Assembly (NCBI RefSeq): GCF_013374995.1
Contig: NZ_CP056030.1
Coordinates: 5,240,501 to 5,304,500, forward strand
Direction of reading: 5' to 3'
DNA length: 64,000 bases
Source of the DNA: Pseudomonas eucalypticola
Lineage (GTDB): Bacteria; Pseudomonadota; Gammaproteobacteria; Pseudomonadales; Pseudomonadaceae
Shown: one piece after another, positions 7,670 through 16,331 of the stretch
Layout: every line of letters starts with the position of its first letter
Position numbering within the stretch: the stretch's first letter is position 1
Program-made: the position numbers and the translations under genes
The notes under the pieces: model-generated
Database searches by the model: none
Seen by the model: the letters and a program-made list of their open reading frames with translations, nothing else
Told to the model about the DNA's origin: nothing

Positions 7670-8758
7670 TCAAAAACCGTTGGCCTCAAGTATCCGGTCG
7701 ACGCCGCGGCTCACCGGGCGCTGGTAAAACTTCAGCAGTTCGCTGCTGCGGTTGCTGAAGATGCCATCCACACCCGCGCCCATTACCTTGCGAAAGTCCA
7801 CCGGTTCATCCACGGTGTAAACGTGCACGAGCAAGCCCTTGGCATGGGCCATCTGGTTCATCCACGGCTGCACCAGGTCCATGTAGCTCTGGTCCCCTCC
7901 TTGGGTGAGGGCCGCCGAGGGGCCTATGCCCACGGCGCCGTTGGCTTTGGCAACATCCAGCCAGCGCTCGAATTCGGCGCGGTCGCGGGGCTGCTGACGG
8001 GCGTAATAAGCCGCCTTGCTCTCGCCATTGGCCGGGTCGTAGGCACTGTTGACCTTTGGCTCGATGCTTCCCTCGCCCACCCAGAGCAGCAACACCTTGG
8101 GCACTTGGGGCATGAACTGGTTGAGCAAGGTCAGGCTGCCTTTCTCGAAAGTCTGCAACACCACGCGGTGGCCGGGTGCCACCTGGCCGTCGGCGGTCAA
8201 CCAGCCGCGTTGCACCAGCTTGGCCTTGAGATCCTGCTCGATGCCGGGAAACAGCAGGGGCGCCTTGGTTTCGATGTACAGGCCCGGGCGGTGGGCCGAG
8301 TCCTGGTCGGCGATATCAATGATTTCATCCAGGGTCAGAATCTTCAGGCCTGCGTAGCTTGCCCGTGCGCGCCCAGGGTTGGCCTGGTTGAACCAGCTGC
8401 CGGCATCGAGGGTTTTCAATTGCGCCAGGGTGAACTGGTTCACTGGTTGGTCTTTGCGTTGCGGGAATTGGCTGGCAATGTTGGTGGTGCGCCCCAGATT
8501 GGTGTCGTGCAGGGCGATCAATTGCCCGTCACGGGTGCGCTGCAGGTCCATTTCCAGGTAATCGGCGCCTAGGTCACGCGCCAGCAGGTAGGAAGCCCTG
8601 GTCGACTCCGGCGCATCGAACGAGGCCCCACGGTGGGCAATGATCGCGGGCCAGGGTATGCCAGCCGCCTTGGCCAGGGCCTGGCCTTCGGCGTCTTGGG
8701 CCTGTGCCTGGCCGATGCCACAGCACAGCAGCGCAGTGATGAACGAACGTAGCAGCAT
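7670..8758 (-). CDS. periplasmic glycerophosphodiester phosphodiesterase
   Basis: This 362-residue GDPD-family enzyme should hydrolyse glycerophosphodiesters from phospholipid turnover to glycerol-3-phosphate and an alcohol. A signal peptide (about residues 1-20, cleavage after AQAQ) puts it in the periplasm. Core motifs are AHRGASFDAPEST, with the catalytic His and metal-binding Glu, and LEMDLQRTRDGQLIALHD, with Glu, Asp and His ligands. A C-terminal VYTVDEP follows. It resembles the GlpQ type. The start at 8758 is chosen because AAGGAG lies just upstream; the frame is open for nine more codons. It stands alone. Confidence 0.9.
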   Translation of the reverse strand: MLLRSFITALLCCGIGQAQAQDAEGQALAKAAGIPWPAIIAHRGASFDAPESTRASYLLARDLGADYLEMDLQRTRDGQLIALHDTNLGRTTNIASQFPQRKDQPVNQFTLAQLKTLDAGSWFNQANPGRARASYAGLKILTLDEIIDIADQDSAHRPGLYIETKAPLLFPGIEQDLKAKLVQRGWLTADGQVAPGHRVVLQTFEKGSLTLLNQFMPQVPKVLLLWVGEGSIEPKVNSAYDPANGESKAAYYARQQPRDRAEFERWLDVAKANGAVGIGPSAALTQGGDQSYMDLVQPWMNQMAHAKGLLVHVYTVDEPVDFRKVMGAGVDGIFSNRSSELLKFYQRPVSRGVDRILEANGF

Positions 8759-8872
8759 GGTTGCTCCTTGCAGCCCCGAGGGCATTCAAACGAAAGACCA
8801 GCATAGTCCGCCACGAAGATGACAAGACGGTTTCCCGTGGTACAGTCGCGCCCTGTAACCGACCCGAGCAAG

Positions 8873-9892
8873 ATGCCTTTCATGGAACTCGACGCATTCG
8901 ACGCCAGCCTGGGCCAATGGCCACAGCTGCCCTTTCACTGCACCGGCCTGCTGCTGGGCAACGGCGCCAGCCGGGCCGTGTGGCGCAACTTCGCCTACGA
9001 CTCGCTGTTCGAGCGAGCGCAGAAAGTGCGCAACAAGCCCCTGGGCCAAACCGACCTGGCGCTGTTCAAGTCCATGGCCACGGAAAACTTCGAACAGGTC
9101 CTCAGCGCACTCAACACCACCACGCGGGTGAATGCCGCGCTGGCCATCAGTGCTTCGGCCCCGTTGAACCGCTATTACGCGATCAAGGAAGCGCTGATAC
9201 ACGCCATGCGCAGCGTGCATATCCCGTTTCGCCTGTTGCCTGCCGCCACATCACTGAGCATCGCCGAACACTTGCGCCAGTACGACACGGTGTATTCGAG
9301 CAACTACGATTTGTTGCTGAGCTGGGCGGTAGAACAGTCCCCCGAGGGTTTCGACGACCTGTTCGACGTCGACCTGGGCTTCGATGTGCGCCGTACCCAC
9401 ACAATGGGCACCCGCGTGCTGCACCTGCATGGCGGCTTGCACCTGATTCGCCAGGCCGATGGCACCACGCGCAAGCGCAATGCCGTGGGCAGCGCCTTGC
9501 TCGACGGCTTCGCCATCAACCAGCCGGGGGAAGTGCCGTTGTTCGTCAACGAGGGGCGCGTCGAAGACAAATCGAGGGCCATTCGCCAATCCGATTACCT
9601 CAGCTGGTGCCTCGCCCAGCTGGCCAGTCATCAGGGCCCATTGTGCCTGTTCGGCCACAGCCTGGGCGAACAGGACCGTCACTTGACGGAGGCCATCGCC
9701 CAGGCCGGGGTTCGACAACTGGCCATATCGGTTTTCCCGCTCAGCGACGCCTGGGTGGTCAGCCAGAAGCAGTACTTCACCCGGTTGTTCCCCGGCGCTG
9801 AACTTGCGTTCTTCGACGCCACCAGCCATCCACTGAGCGCGCCGGGTTTCAACGTGCCGGTGCCCAAACCGTTGGTAAAGCGCAAACGCTAA
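8873..9892 (+). CDS. DUF4917 protein with SIR2-like features
   Basis: This 339-residue cytosolic protein of the DUF4917 type has no known function. Visible landmarks resemble SIR2-fold NAD-binding proteins in order: LLLGNGASRA near residue 25, a YSSNYDLLLSW segment near residue 143, LHLHGGLHL near residue 185, and FGHSLGEQD near residue 260. It has no membrane segment and stands alone between genes on the opposite strand. A second ATG at 8882 gives a start three residues shorter (MELDAF) and neither has a strong ribosome binding site. NAD binding or hydrolysis is only an inference from these motifs. Confidence 0.75.
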   Translation: MPFMELDAFDASLGQWPQLPFHCTGLLLGNGASRAVWRNFAYDSLFERAQKVRNKPLGQTDLALFKSMATENFEQVLSALNTTTRVNAALAISASAPLNRYYAIKEALIHAMRSVHIPFRLLPAATSLSIAEHLRQYDTVYSSNYDLLLSWAVEQSPEGFDDLFDVDLGFDVRRTHTMGTRVLHLHGGLHLIRQADGTTRKRNAVGSALLDGFAINQPGEVPLFVNEGRVEDKSRAIRQSDYLSWCLAQLASHQGPLCLFGHSLGEQDRHLTEAIAQAGVRQLAISVFPLSDAWVVSQKQYFTRLFPGAELAFFDATSHPLSAPGFNVPVPKPLVKRKR

Positions 9893-9921
9893 GCAGCGCC
9901 TATCTGGCCCCAGCCATTCGT

Positions 9922-11130
9922 TCAGATCAACCCATCAGCCTTGAGCAGGGTTTCCAGGCAATGTTCCTGGATGGCATAGAACGCCTTGAGGGCCTCTATT
10001 TTTTCCAGGAGGGCGCGTGGGTCCTGGGGTTCGGCGCGTTTGACCGCCAGAATCATCTTGTTCTTGTTGGTGTGTTCCAGGGAAATGAATTCGAACACCT
10101 TGGTGTCATAGCCACAGGCCTCGAGGTACAGCGCGCGCAGGCTGTCGGTGACCATCTCGGCCTGCTGGCCCAGGTGCAGGCCGTACTGGAGCATCGGCTT
10201 GAGCAGCCCCGGGCTCTGGATTTGCAGCCGTATCTGCTTGTGGCAGCACGGCGAGCACATGATGATCGCGGCACCGGTGCGGATGCCGGTGTGAATGGCA
10301 TAGTCGGTGGCGATATCACAGGCGTGCAGGGCGATCATCACGTCAATGGCGCTGGGCACCACCGTGCGCACGTCGCCATGCTCGAACACCAGCCCGGGGT
10401 GCTCCAGGCGCGCGGCCGCGGTGTTGCACAGGGTGACCATGTCTTCACGCAATTCCACGCCGGTGACCTGGGCATCACGGGCCAGGGTATTGCGCAGGTA
10501 ATCGTGGATGGCGAAGGTCAGGTAGCCCTTGCCCGAGCCGAAGTCCGCCACGCGCACAGGCTGGCCGGCGGCAATGGGCGCACCACCGAAGGCATGGGAG
10601 AACACCTCGATGAACTTGTTGATCTGCTTCCACTTGCGCGACATGGCCGGAATCAGTTCGTGCTGCTTGTTCGTCACGCCCAGGTCAACCAGGAATGGCC
10701 GGCTCAATTCCAGGTAACGCTTCTTTTCACGGTCATGTTCGGCCGACGCGGCCTGGCGTGGCTGCTGCGCGGCGTTGCGGTGCAGCATGGCCTTGTTCTT
10801 CTTGCTGAACTCCAACTGGACTTCGTCGGTGAGTGTCAGCAGGTGGGCGTTCTTGAAGCGCTCCGGCAGCAATTCGGCGATGGCCGCCAGGGCTTCTGCC
10901 TGCGGCAGGTTCTTGGTGATGTCGCGGGTCTGGTAGCGGTACACGAAGCTCAGGCATGGCTGTTCCTTGACCACCACGGGCTTGATGATTACCCGCTGCA
11001 GCTGCGGTTCGTCGCCAACGTGGCGGGCCAGCACCAGTTTGACCAGCGCGTTCTGCGCCAGGCTGGTGCTTAGCAGTTCAAGGAAGGTGGCGCGCGGGTC
11101 GGACCCACGGGTGGCGGCAGTGGCAGACAT
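9922..11130 (-). CDS. SAM-dependent methyltransferase (Methyltransf_32-like)
   Basis: This 402-residue protein has a Rossmann methyltransferase core. The SAM-binding glycine loop is DFGSGKGYLTFAIHDYL near residues 195-211. A second acidic motif, VTGVELREDMV, follows near 225, and HACDIATDYAI lies near 270. A cysteine-rich MCSPCCHKQ follows the core. The N-terminal 150 residues are a separate helical domain. This layout is typical of the Methyltransf_32 family, whose bacterial substrates are unknown to me; a nucleic acid or tRNA substrate is possible. It stands alone and ends in a run of short helices. Confidence 0.8.
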   Translation of the reverse strand: MSATAATRGSDPRATFLELLSTSLAQNALVKLVLARHVGDEPQLQRVIIKPVVVKEQPCLSFVYRYQTRDITKNLPQAEALAAIAELLPERFKNAHLLTLTDEVQLEFSKKNKAMLHRNAAQQPRQAASAEHDREKKRYLELSRPFLVDLGVTNKQHELIPAMSRKWKQINKFIEVFSHAFGGAPIAAGQPVRVADFGSGKGYLTFAIHDYLRNTLARDAQVTGVELREDMVTLCNTAAARLEHPGLVFEHGDVRTVVPSAIDVMIALHACDIATDYAIHTGIRTGAAIIMCSPCCHKQIRLQIQSPGLLKPMLQYGLHLGQQAEMVTDSLRALYLEACGYDTKVFEFISLEHTNKNKMILAVKRAEPQDPRALLEKIEALKAFYAIQEHCLETLLKADGLI

Positions 11131-11222
11131 GGAACAAAAGCCTCGGGCGTGCAGGCGCGCGCCAGGAAAAAAGGAAGTGTGCGCATTTTACGGGGCTTGG
11201 GCCGTCAGGGCACGGGGTTATT

Positions 11223-11414
11223 TCACCACCCCGCGGTTGCCAGCCCGCCGATGACCAACAGCAACCCTGAATAGAACATCACCACCCGGCGCAACAACGC
11301 TTCCCGGCACAGGGCAGACGCCGCGCCAAGGCGCACCACGCACAGGCCGATGACGGCGATCGCCAGCATCACCCCACCCAACAATGGCCATGGCCATTCA
11401 AAACCACCCGTCAT
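11223..11414 (-). CDS. small two-helix membrane protein
   Basis: This 63-residue protein has two hydrophobic helices (about residues 10-28 and 45-60) separated by a basic loop containing REALLRR. It has no recognisable family. The ATG at 11414 overlaps the stop of the upstream LuxR-type regulator as ATGA, a classic coupling overlap. An alternative ATG lies two codons earlier at 11420. It is probably co-transcribed with the regulator, so a link between the two is likely, but the function is unknown. Confidence 0.55.
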   Translation of the reverse strand: MTGGFEWPWPLLGGVMLAIAVIGLCVVRLGAASALCREALLRRVVMFYSGLLLVIGGLATAGW

Positions 11415-11788
11415 ATACATACGTATTCACGCATTTCCTGCCCGGCCTCTTCCATCAGCGTCACGTCCACCCATTGAGGCATTAAACGTGAAGAAGACAA
11501 TTCCATGCGGTTTCTAGCGCGCCCCTTGCGCAATAAAGTGGACACGTGGTCGCGAACGGTGAATGCACTGATATACAGCAACTCGGCAATCTCCTTATTG
11601 GTATGGCCAGACAGCAAGAGGTCCAGAACCTCCTTCTCTCGCGGGGTCAAATGCATGTTCTCGTACCTGCGCAACCGTGCGTTTGCACCAAGGTGCCAAG
11701 ACCTCGGCGAGCCGGCACAATAATTAAGCGCAGAAAGAAAAACAACCATTGGAAACAATTGAATCACCGTCCAGCAGAACCCGACCAT
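11411..11788 (-). CDS. small LuxR-type (GerE) transcription regulator
   Basis: The C-terminal part is a clear LuxR/GerE helix-turn-helix: LTPREKEVLDLLLSGHTNKE, then a recognition helix in ISAFTVRDHVSTLLRK. There is no receiver or autoinducer domain. The 45 residues before the helix-turn-helix do not look like a domain and the DNA there is AT-rich. The true start may therefore be the ATG at 11654 (MHLTPREKEV), giving a single-domain regulator of about 80 residues. It lies divergent from bglX across an AT-rich gap and overlaps a two-helix membrane protein. Target genes are unknown. Confidence 0.75.
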   Translation of the reverse strand: MVGFCWTVIQLFPMVVFLSALNYCAGSPRSWHLGANARLRRYENMHLTPREKEVLDLLLSGHTNKEIAELLYISAFTVRDHVSTLLRKGRARNRMELSSSRLMPQWVDVTLMEEAGQEMREYVCI

Positions 11789-12099
11789 TGACTAATTAAA
11801 ATCGAGGAAATTACTTACAATAGCGTAGGACCATAATTACAAGGCCCTACTGCTATAACTGTAAGAGCGTAAGAACAAACCTACTTTCAAACACAATGAC
11901 ATCCAACAGTTCCCACGACTATTTGGCCATTGCCGAGGGCTGAGGCAACCGGCCCAAAGCCCTCGCGGGCAAAACAATGGTGGATTGCCGCTGCTCGATG
12001 GGCTAAAAGAGGCCCGCACATTACAAAAATATTCGTTCCACCTTACTTAGGCTGGCCTGTTCCCCTCGCGAACCGTTGCACGCCATACGAGAGCAATTC
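11789..12099. promoter_or_regulatory. AT-rich intergenic region between the LuxR-type gene and bglX
   Basis: No gene is seen in this divergent 311-bp region. The part 11789-11900 is strikingly AT-rich for this genome. An 8-bp inverted repeat, CGAGGGCT (11934-11941) and AGCCCTCG (11958-11965), sits in its middle and could be an operator or a short hairpin. Promoters for both flanking genes must lie here, but I cannot define them. Confidence 0.4.
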
Positions 12100-14394
12100 A
12101 TGAAGAAGCTGTGTTTGCTGGGCCTGTTTGCAAGCCTGGCCTTTCAACCGGTGCTGGCGGCCACTGCGCCCGACCCGCTCAAGACCAAGGAAGCCTTCAT
12201 CAACCACCTGATGAAGCAGATGACGCTGGACGAGAAGATCGGCCAACTGCGGCTGATCTCCATCGGCCCGGAAATGACCCACGAGCAGATCCGCGACGAG
12301 ATCGCCGCGGGGCACATCGGCGGCACCTTCAACTCGGTGACTCGTGCCGAGAACCGGCCCATGCAGGACGCTGCCATGCAGCGCAGCCGGTTGAAGATCC
12401 CGATGTTCTTCGCCTATGACGTGATTCACGGCCATCGCACCATTTTCCCCATCAGCCTGGCCCTGGCCTCCAGCTGGGACATGAGCGCCATTGCCCTCTC
12501 GGCGCGCACCGCGGCCAGCGAGGCGGCGGCCGATGGCATCGACATGACCTATGGCCCGATGGTGGACATCGCCCGCGACCCCCGCTGGGGCCGAACCAGC
12601 GAAGGCTTCGGTGAAGACACCTACCTGGTGTCGCGTATCGCCAAGGTCATGGTCAAGGGCTACCAGGGTGACAACGTTGCCGCCCCGGACAGCCTCATGG
12701 CCGCCGTCAAGCATTTCGCCCTGTACGGCGGCGTGGAAGGCGGCCGTGACTACAACACCGTGGACATGAGCCCGACGCGCATGTACCAGGACTACCTGCC
12801 ACCCTATCGCGCAGCGATCGATGCCGGTGCCGGCGGCGTGATGGTGGCGCTCAACTCCATCAACGGTGTGCCCGCCACCTCCAATACCTGGCTGATGCAG
12901 GACCTGCTGCGCAAGGACTGGGGTTTCAAGGGCGTGACCATCAGTGACCATGGCGCCATCCACGAGTTGATCAAGCACGGCGTGGCCCGCGATGACCGCG
13001 ACGCCGCCCGCCTGGCGATCAAGGCCGGTATCGACATGAGCATGAACGACCAGGTGTACGGCAAGGAGCTGCCAGGGCTGTTGAAGTCTGGCGAAGTCGC
13101 CCAGGCCGACATCGACAACGCCGTGCGCGAGGTACTGGGCACCAAATACGACCTGGGCCTTTTCAAAGACCCCTACCGGCGTATTGGCAAGGCTGCCGAT
13201 GACCCCGCCGACACCTACGCCGACAACCGTCTGCACCGCCAGGCTGCCCGCGAGGTGGCACGCACCAGCATGGTCCTGCTGGAAAACCGCAACCAGACCT
13301 TGCCGCTGAAAAAGCAGGGCACCATCGCCCTGGTCGGCCCCCTGGCGGACGCCCCCATCGACATGATGGGCAGTTGGTCGGCTGCTGGCCGTCCCGAGCA
13401 GTCCATCACCCTGCTGGAAGGGCTGAAGAATGCCGTGGGCGACCAGGCCAAGGTGCTCTATGCCAAGGGCGCCAACGTCACCAATAACAAGGATGCCATC
13501 GAGTTCCTCAACCGCATCATCTTCGATCGCGAGGAAGTGCACATCGACCAGCGGCCACCCGAGCAGATGATCGCCGAGGCGGTGAAGGCCGCCGAGCAGG
13601 CCGACGTGGTGATTGCCGCGGTGGGCGAGGCGCGGGGCATGTCCCATGAGTCCGCCAGCCGTACCACGTTGGCGCTGCCGGAAACCCAGAAGGCACTGCT
13701 CAAGGCCCTCAAGGCCACCGGCAAGCCGTTGGTGCTGGTGCTGATGAACGGGCGCCCCCTGTCGCTGGTGCAGGAACAGCAACAGGCCGACGCCATGCTG
13801 GAAACCTGGTTCGCCGGCACCGAAGGCGGCAACGCCATCGCCGACGTGCTGTTCGGCGACTACAACCCGTCTGGCAAACTGCCGGTGAGTTTCCCGCGCT
13901 CGGTGGGCCAGATCCCGGTGTACTACAATCACCTGACCATTGGCCGTCCCTTCACCCCCGGGCAGCCGGGCAACTACACTTCGCAGTATTTCGATGAGGA
14001 GACCGGCCCGCTGTACAGCTTTGGCTATGGCTTGAGCTATACCGATTTCAGCCTGTCGGACGTCAGCCTTTCCAGCGCGACACTGAAACGTGGTGGCCGT
14101 GTCGAGGCCCGCGTGACGGTCACCAATACCGGCAAGGTGGCCGGGGCCACCGTGGTGCAACTGTATGTGCACGACGTGGTGGCTTCGATGGCCCGGCCGA
14201 TCAAGGAGCTGAAGAACTTCGAGAAGGTCACCCTGCAACCGGGTGAAGCGAAAGTGGTGACGTTCAGCCTCAGCGAAGACGACCTGAAGTTCTATAACCC
14301 GCAGCTCAAGTACGCCGCCGAGCCGGGTGAGTTCCAGGTGCAGATCGGCCTGGATTCACAGAACGTCAAGCAGCAGAGCTTTACCCTGCTCTAG
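12100..14394 (+). CDS. bglX: periplasmic beta-glucosidase, GH3 family
   Basis: BglX cleaves terminal beta-linked glucose from short glucosides in the periplasm. The 764-residue protein matches the 765 of the E. coli enzyme. It has a signal peptide (MKKLCLLGLFASLAF, cleavage near VLAA), a GH3 N-terminal barrel with the conserved MDPRWGR-like DIARDPRWGR, and the catalytic nucleophile Asp283 in the SDHG motif. The GH3 C-terminal domain and a fibronectin-like domain with GLSYTDF follow. The start at 12100 has a GAGAG-type site and gives the signal peptide directly; the frame is open eight codons further. A strong hairpin follows the gene. Confidence 0.95.
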   Translation: MKKLCLLGLFASLAFQPVLAATAPDPLKTKEAFINHLMKQMTLDEKIGQLRLISIGPEMTHEQIRDEIAAGHIGGTFNSVTRAENRPMQDAAMQRSRLKIPMFFAYDVIHGHRTIFPISLALASSWDMSAIALSARTAASEAAADGIDMTYGPMVDIARDPRWGRTSEGFGEDTYLVSRIAKVMVKGYQGDNVAAPDSLMAAVKHFALYGGVEGGRDYNTVDMSPTRMYQDYLPPYRAAIDAGAGGVMVALNSINGVPATSNTWLMQDLLRKDWGFKGVTISDHGAIHELIKHGVARDDRDAARLAIKAGIDMSMNDQVYGKELPGLLKSGEVAQADIDNAVREVLGTKYDLGLFKDPYRRIGKAADDPADTYADNRLHRQAAREVARTSMVLLENRNQTLPLKKQGTIALVGPLADAPIDMMGSWSAAGRPEQSITLLEGLKNAVGDQAKVLYAKGANVTNNKDAIEFLNRIIFDREEVHIDQRPPEQMIAEAVKAAEQADVVIAAVGEARGMSHESASRTTLALPETQKALLKALKATGKPLVLVLMNGRPLSLVQEQQQADAMLETWFAGTEGGNAIADVLFGDYNPSGKLPVSFPRSVGQIPVYYNHLTIGRPFTPGQPGNYTSQYFDEETGPLYSFGYGLSYTDFSLSDVSLSSATLKRGGRVEARVTVTNTGKVAGATVVQLYVHDVVASMARPIKELKNFEKVTLQPGEAKVVTFSLSEDDLKFYNPQLKYAAEPGEFQVQIGLDSQNVKQQSFTLL

Positions 14395-14427
14395 CCTGCA
14401 TGAGGTCATGAGGTTGGGGTAACCGAA

Positions 14428-14453
14428 GCGGGAGCTGGCTTGCCAGCTCCCGC
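14428..14453 (+). terminator. hairpin after bglX
   Basis: A perfect 11-12 bp stem GCGGGAGCTGGC / GCCAGCTCCCGC with a tiny loop lies 34 bp after the bglX stop. No T run follows, so it is either a processed 3' end or an inefficient terminator. It separates bglX from the two-component system. Confidence 0.6.
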
Positions 14454-14570
14454 ACCCGGCGGAACGTGCGGGCACCCTCGAAAAACGTTATTACCAAAGA
14501 TGTGCGAGCCGGTCCTCCCGGTATCCGCCATGCTATGGTTCGGCACCCCGCAGCCAACCCGCCAAAGCCC

Positions 14571-16331
14571 ATGCGCCCTTCGATCCGCACCCTGCGCCTG
14601 CCATCGATTATCCTGCTGATCGTCGCCGGCACCGTGGCCTGCGCGCTATGGGCCGTGCGCCATGCGCACAGGGTGGCGATGGTCGACGAAGCGGCGCGGG
14701 CCCACCAGCAACTGGGCTTGTATGCCAACTCGCTGCACACCCTGATCGAACGCTACCGCAGCCTGCCCGCGGTGCTGGCCCTGGACCCGCAGTTGATCGA
14801 CGCCCTCAAGGCCCCCGTCACCGCCAGCACCCAGGATGCGCTCAACCGAAAACTGCAACAGATCAACACCGCCGCCCACTCCTCGACCCTCGAACTGCTG
14901 GACCGCGAAGGGCTGGCCGTGGCGGCCAGCAACTGGCAACTGCCCACCAGCTACGTGGGCCAGAACTACGGTTTTCGCCCCTATTTCCTGCAAACCCGGC
15001 GCCAGGGCAGCGGCCGCTTCTACGCGGTCGGCGTGACCAGCGGCGTGCCAGGTTATTTCCTGTCCAGCGCGGTCAAGGACGAACAGGGTCAGTTCCTCGG
15101 TGCCATGGTGGTGAAGCTGGAATTCCCCGAACTGGAACGCGAATGGGGCCAGGGCGACGACACCCTGCTGGTCAGCGACGCCCGTGGCATCGTGTTCATC
15201 GCCAACCAACCCGGCTGGCGCTACCGCGAGCTCAACGCCCTGAGCGACGCGGACCGCCGCGAGCTGGGCAGCACGCGCCAGTATGATCGCCAACCCCTGA
15301 CCCCCTTGGCGGTGCAGCCCCTGCAACAGTTCGATGACCATAGCCAGCTGGCACGGGTAGAAGGCCCCAACGGCCCGGCGCAGTACCTGTGGCAGTCGCT
15401 CCCCCTGGCCAGCGAGGGCTGGACCCTGCATTTGCTGCGCCGCCCGCCGCTGGCCAGCGAAGACGCCCGTAACGCCGCGCTCGCCGCTGCCGGCGCCTGG
15501 TTGAGCCTGGTATTCCTGGGCCTGTTCCTGTACCAGCGCTGGCGCCTGGGGCGCCTGCGCCAGCGCAGCCGCGAAGAGCTCGAAGCGCTGGTGCAACTGC
15601 GTACTCGCGACCTGCGTATCGCCCAGGATGGCCTGGTGCAGGCCGCCAAACTGGCAGCACTGGGCCAGATGTCGGCGGCCATGGCCCACGAAATCAACCA
15701 ACCGCTGACCGCCCAGCGCATGCAACTGGCGACCCTGCGCCTGCTGCTGGACCACGGCCGCGTCGACGACGCCTACCAGGCCCTGGCCCCGCTGGAGCAG
15801 ATGCTCACACGCATGGCCGCGCTTACCGGGCACTTGAAGACATTCGCCCGCAAGAGCCCCGCCGGCCTGCGCGAACCGCTGGACCTGGCCGAGGTGGTGG
15901 ACCAGGCACTGCTGTTGCTCGAACCGCGTATCCGCGAGGAACGGGTCTGCACCACGCTGGAGCTGGCCCGCCCGGCCTGTGTATGCGGCGACGCTATTCG
16001 CCTCGAGCAGGTATTGATCAACTTGCTGGGCAACGCCCTCGACGCCATGCGCCACAGCCCCGTGCGCGAGCTGCGCGTACGCCTGGAACCCGACCCTGGC
16101 GGCTGGCGCCTGTCAGTCGCCGATACCGGCGGCGGCATCGCCCCCGAGCACCTGAACACCGTGTTCGACCCGTTTTTCACCACCAAACCCGTGGGCGACG
16201 GCCTCGGGCTGGGGCTAGCGGTGTCCGCGGCCATCGTCCACGAAAGCGGCGGCCAACTGACCGCCGCGAACCTGGGCAACGGTGCGATCCTGACAGTGGT
16301 GCTACCCGCCGAGGCGCCGCCGCCATGCTGA
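14571..16331 (+). CDS. DctB-like sensor histidine kinase
   Basis: This 586-residue inner-membrane kinase has an N-terminal helix (about residues 12-33), a periplasmic double-Cache sensor, and a second helix at about 303-322. A coiled linker, an HisKA domain with phospho-acceptor His373 in AAMAHEINQPL and a HATPase domain follow. The ATPase domain shows the N box INLLGNALDAM, then DTGGG and GLGLGLAVS. This layout matches the DctB family, which senses C4-dicarboxylates and signals to a sigma-54 activator. The next gene starts 7 bp before its stop, so the pair is coupled. The start at 14571 leads straight into the first helix; a frame 35 codons longer looks unrelated. Confidence 0.92.
   Translation: MRPSIRTLRLPSIILLIVAGTVACALWAVRHAHRVAMVDEAARAHQQLGLYANSLHTLIERYRSLPAVLALDPQLIDALKAPVTASTQDALNRKLQQINTAAHSSTLELLDREGLAVAASNWQLPTSYVGQNYGFRPYFLQTRRQGSGRFYAVGVTSGVPGYFLSSAVKDEQGQFLGAMVVKLEFPELEREWGQGDDTLLVSDARGIVFIANQPGWRYRELNALSDADRRELGSTRQYDRQPLTPLAVQPLQQFDDHSQLARVEGPNGPAQYLWQSLPLASEGWTLHLLRRPPLASEDARNAALAAAGAWLSLVFLGLFLYQRWRLGRLRQRSREELEALVQLRTRDLRIAQDGLVQAAKLAALGQMSAAMAHEINQPLTAQRMQLATLRLLLDHGRVDDAYQALAPLEQMLTRMAALTGHLKTFARKSPAGLREPLDLAEVVDQALLLLEPRIREERVCTTLELARPACVCGDAIRLEQVLINLLGNALDAMRHSPVRELRVRLEPDPGGWRLSVADTGGGIAPEHLNTVFDPFFTTKPVGDGLGLGLAVSAAIVHESGGQLTAANLGNGAILTVVLPAEAPPPC

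Noticed and set aside
12043..14238. 731-codon minus-strand frame opposite bglX
   Set aside because: It is the antisense of a complete GH3 gene, with His/Gly/Val-biased composition and no domain. No ribosome binding site.
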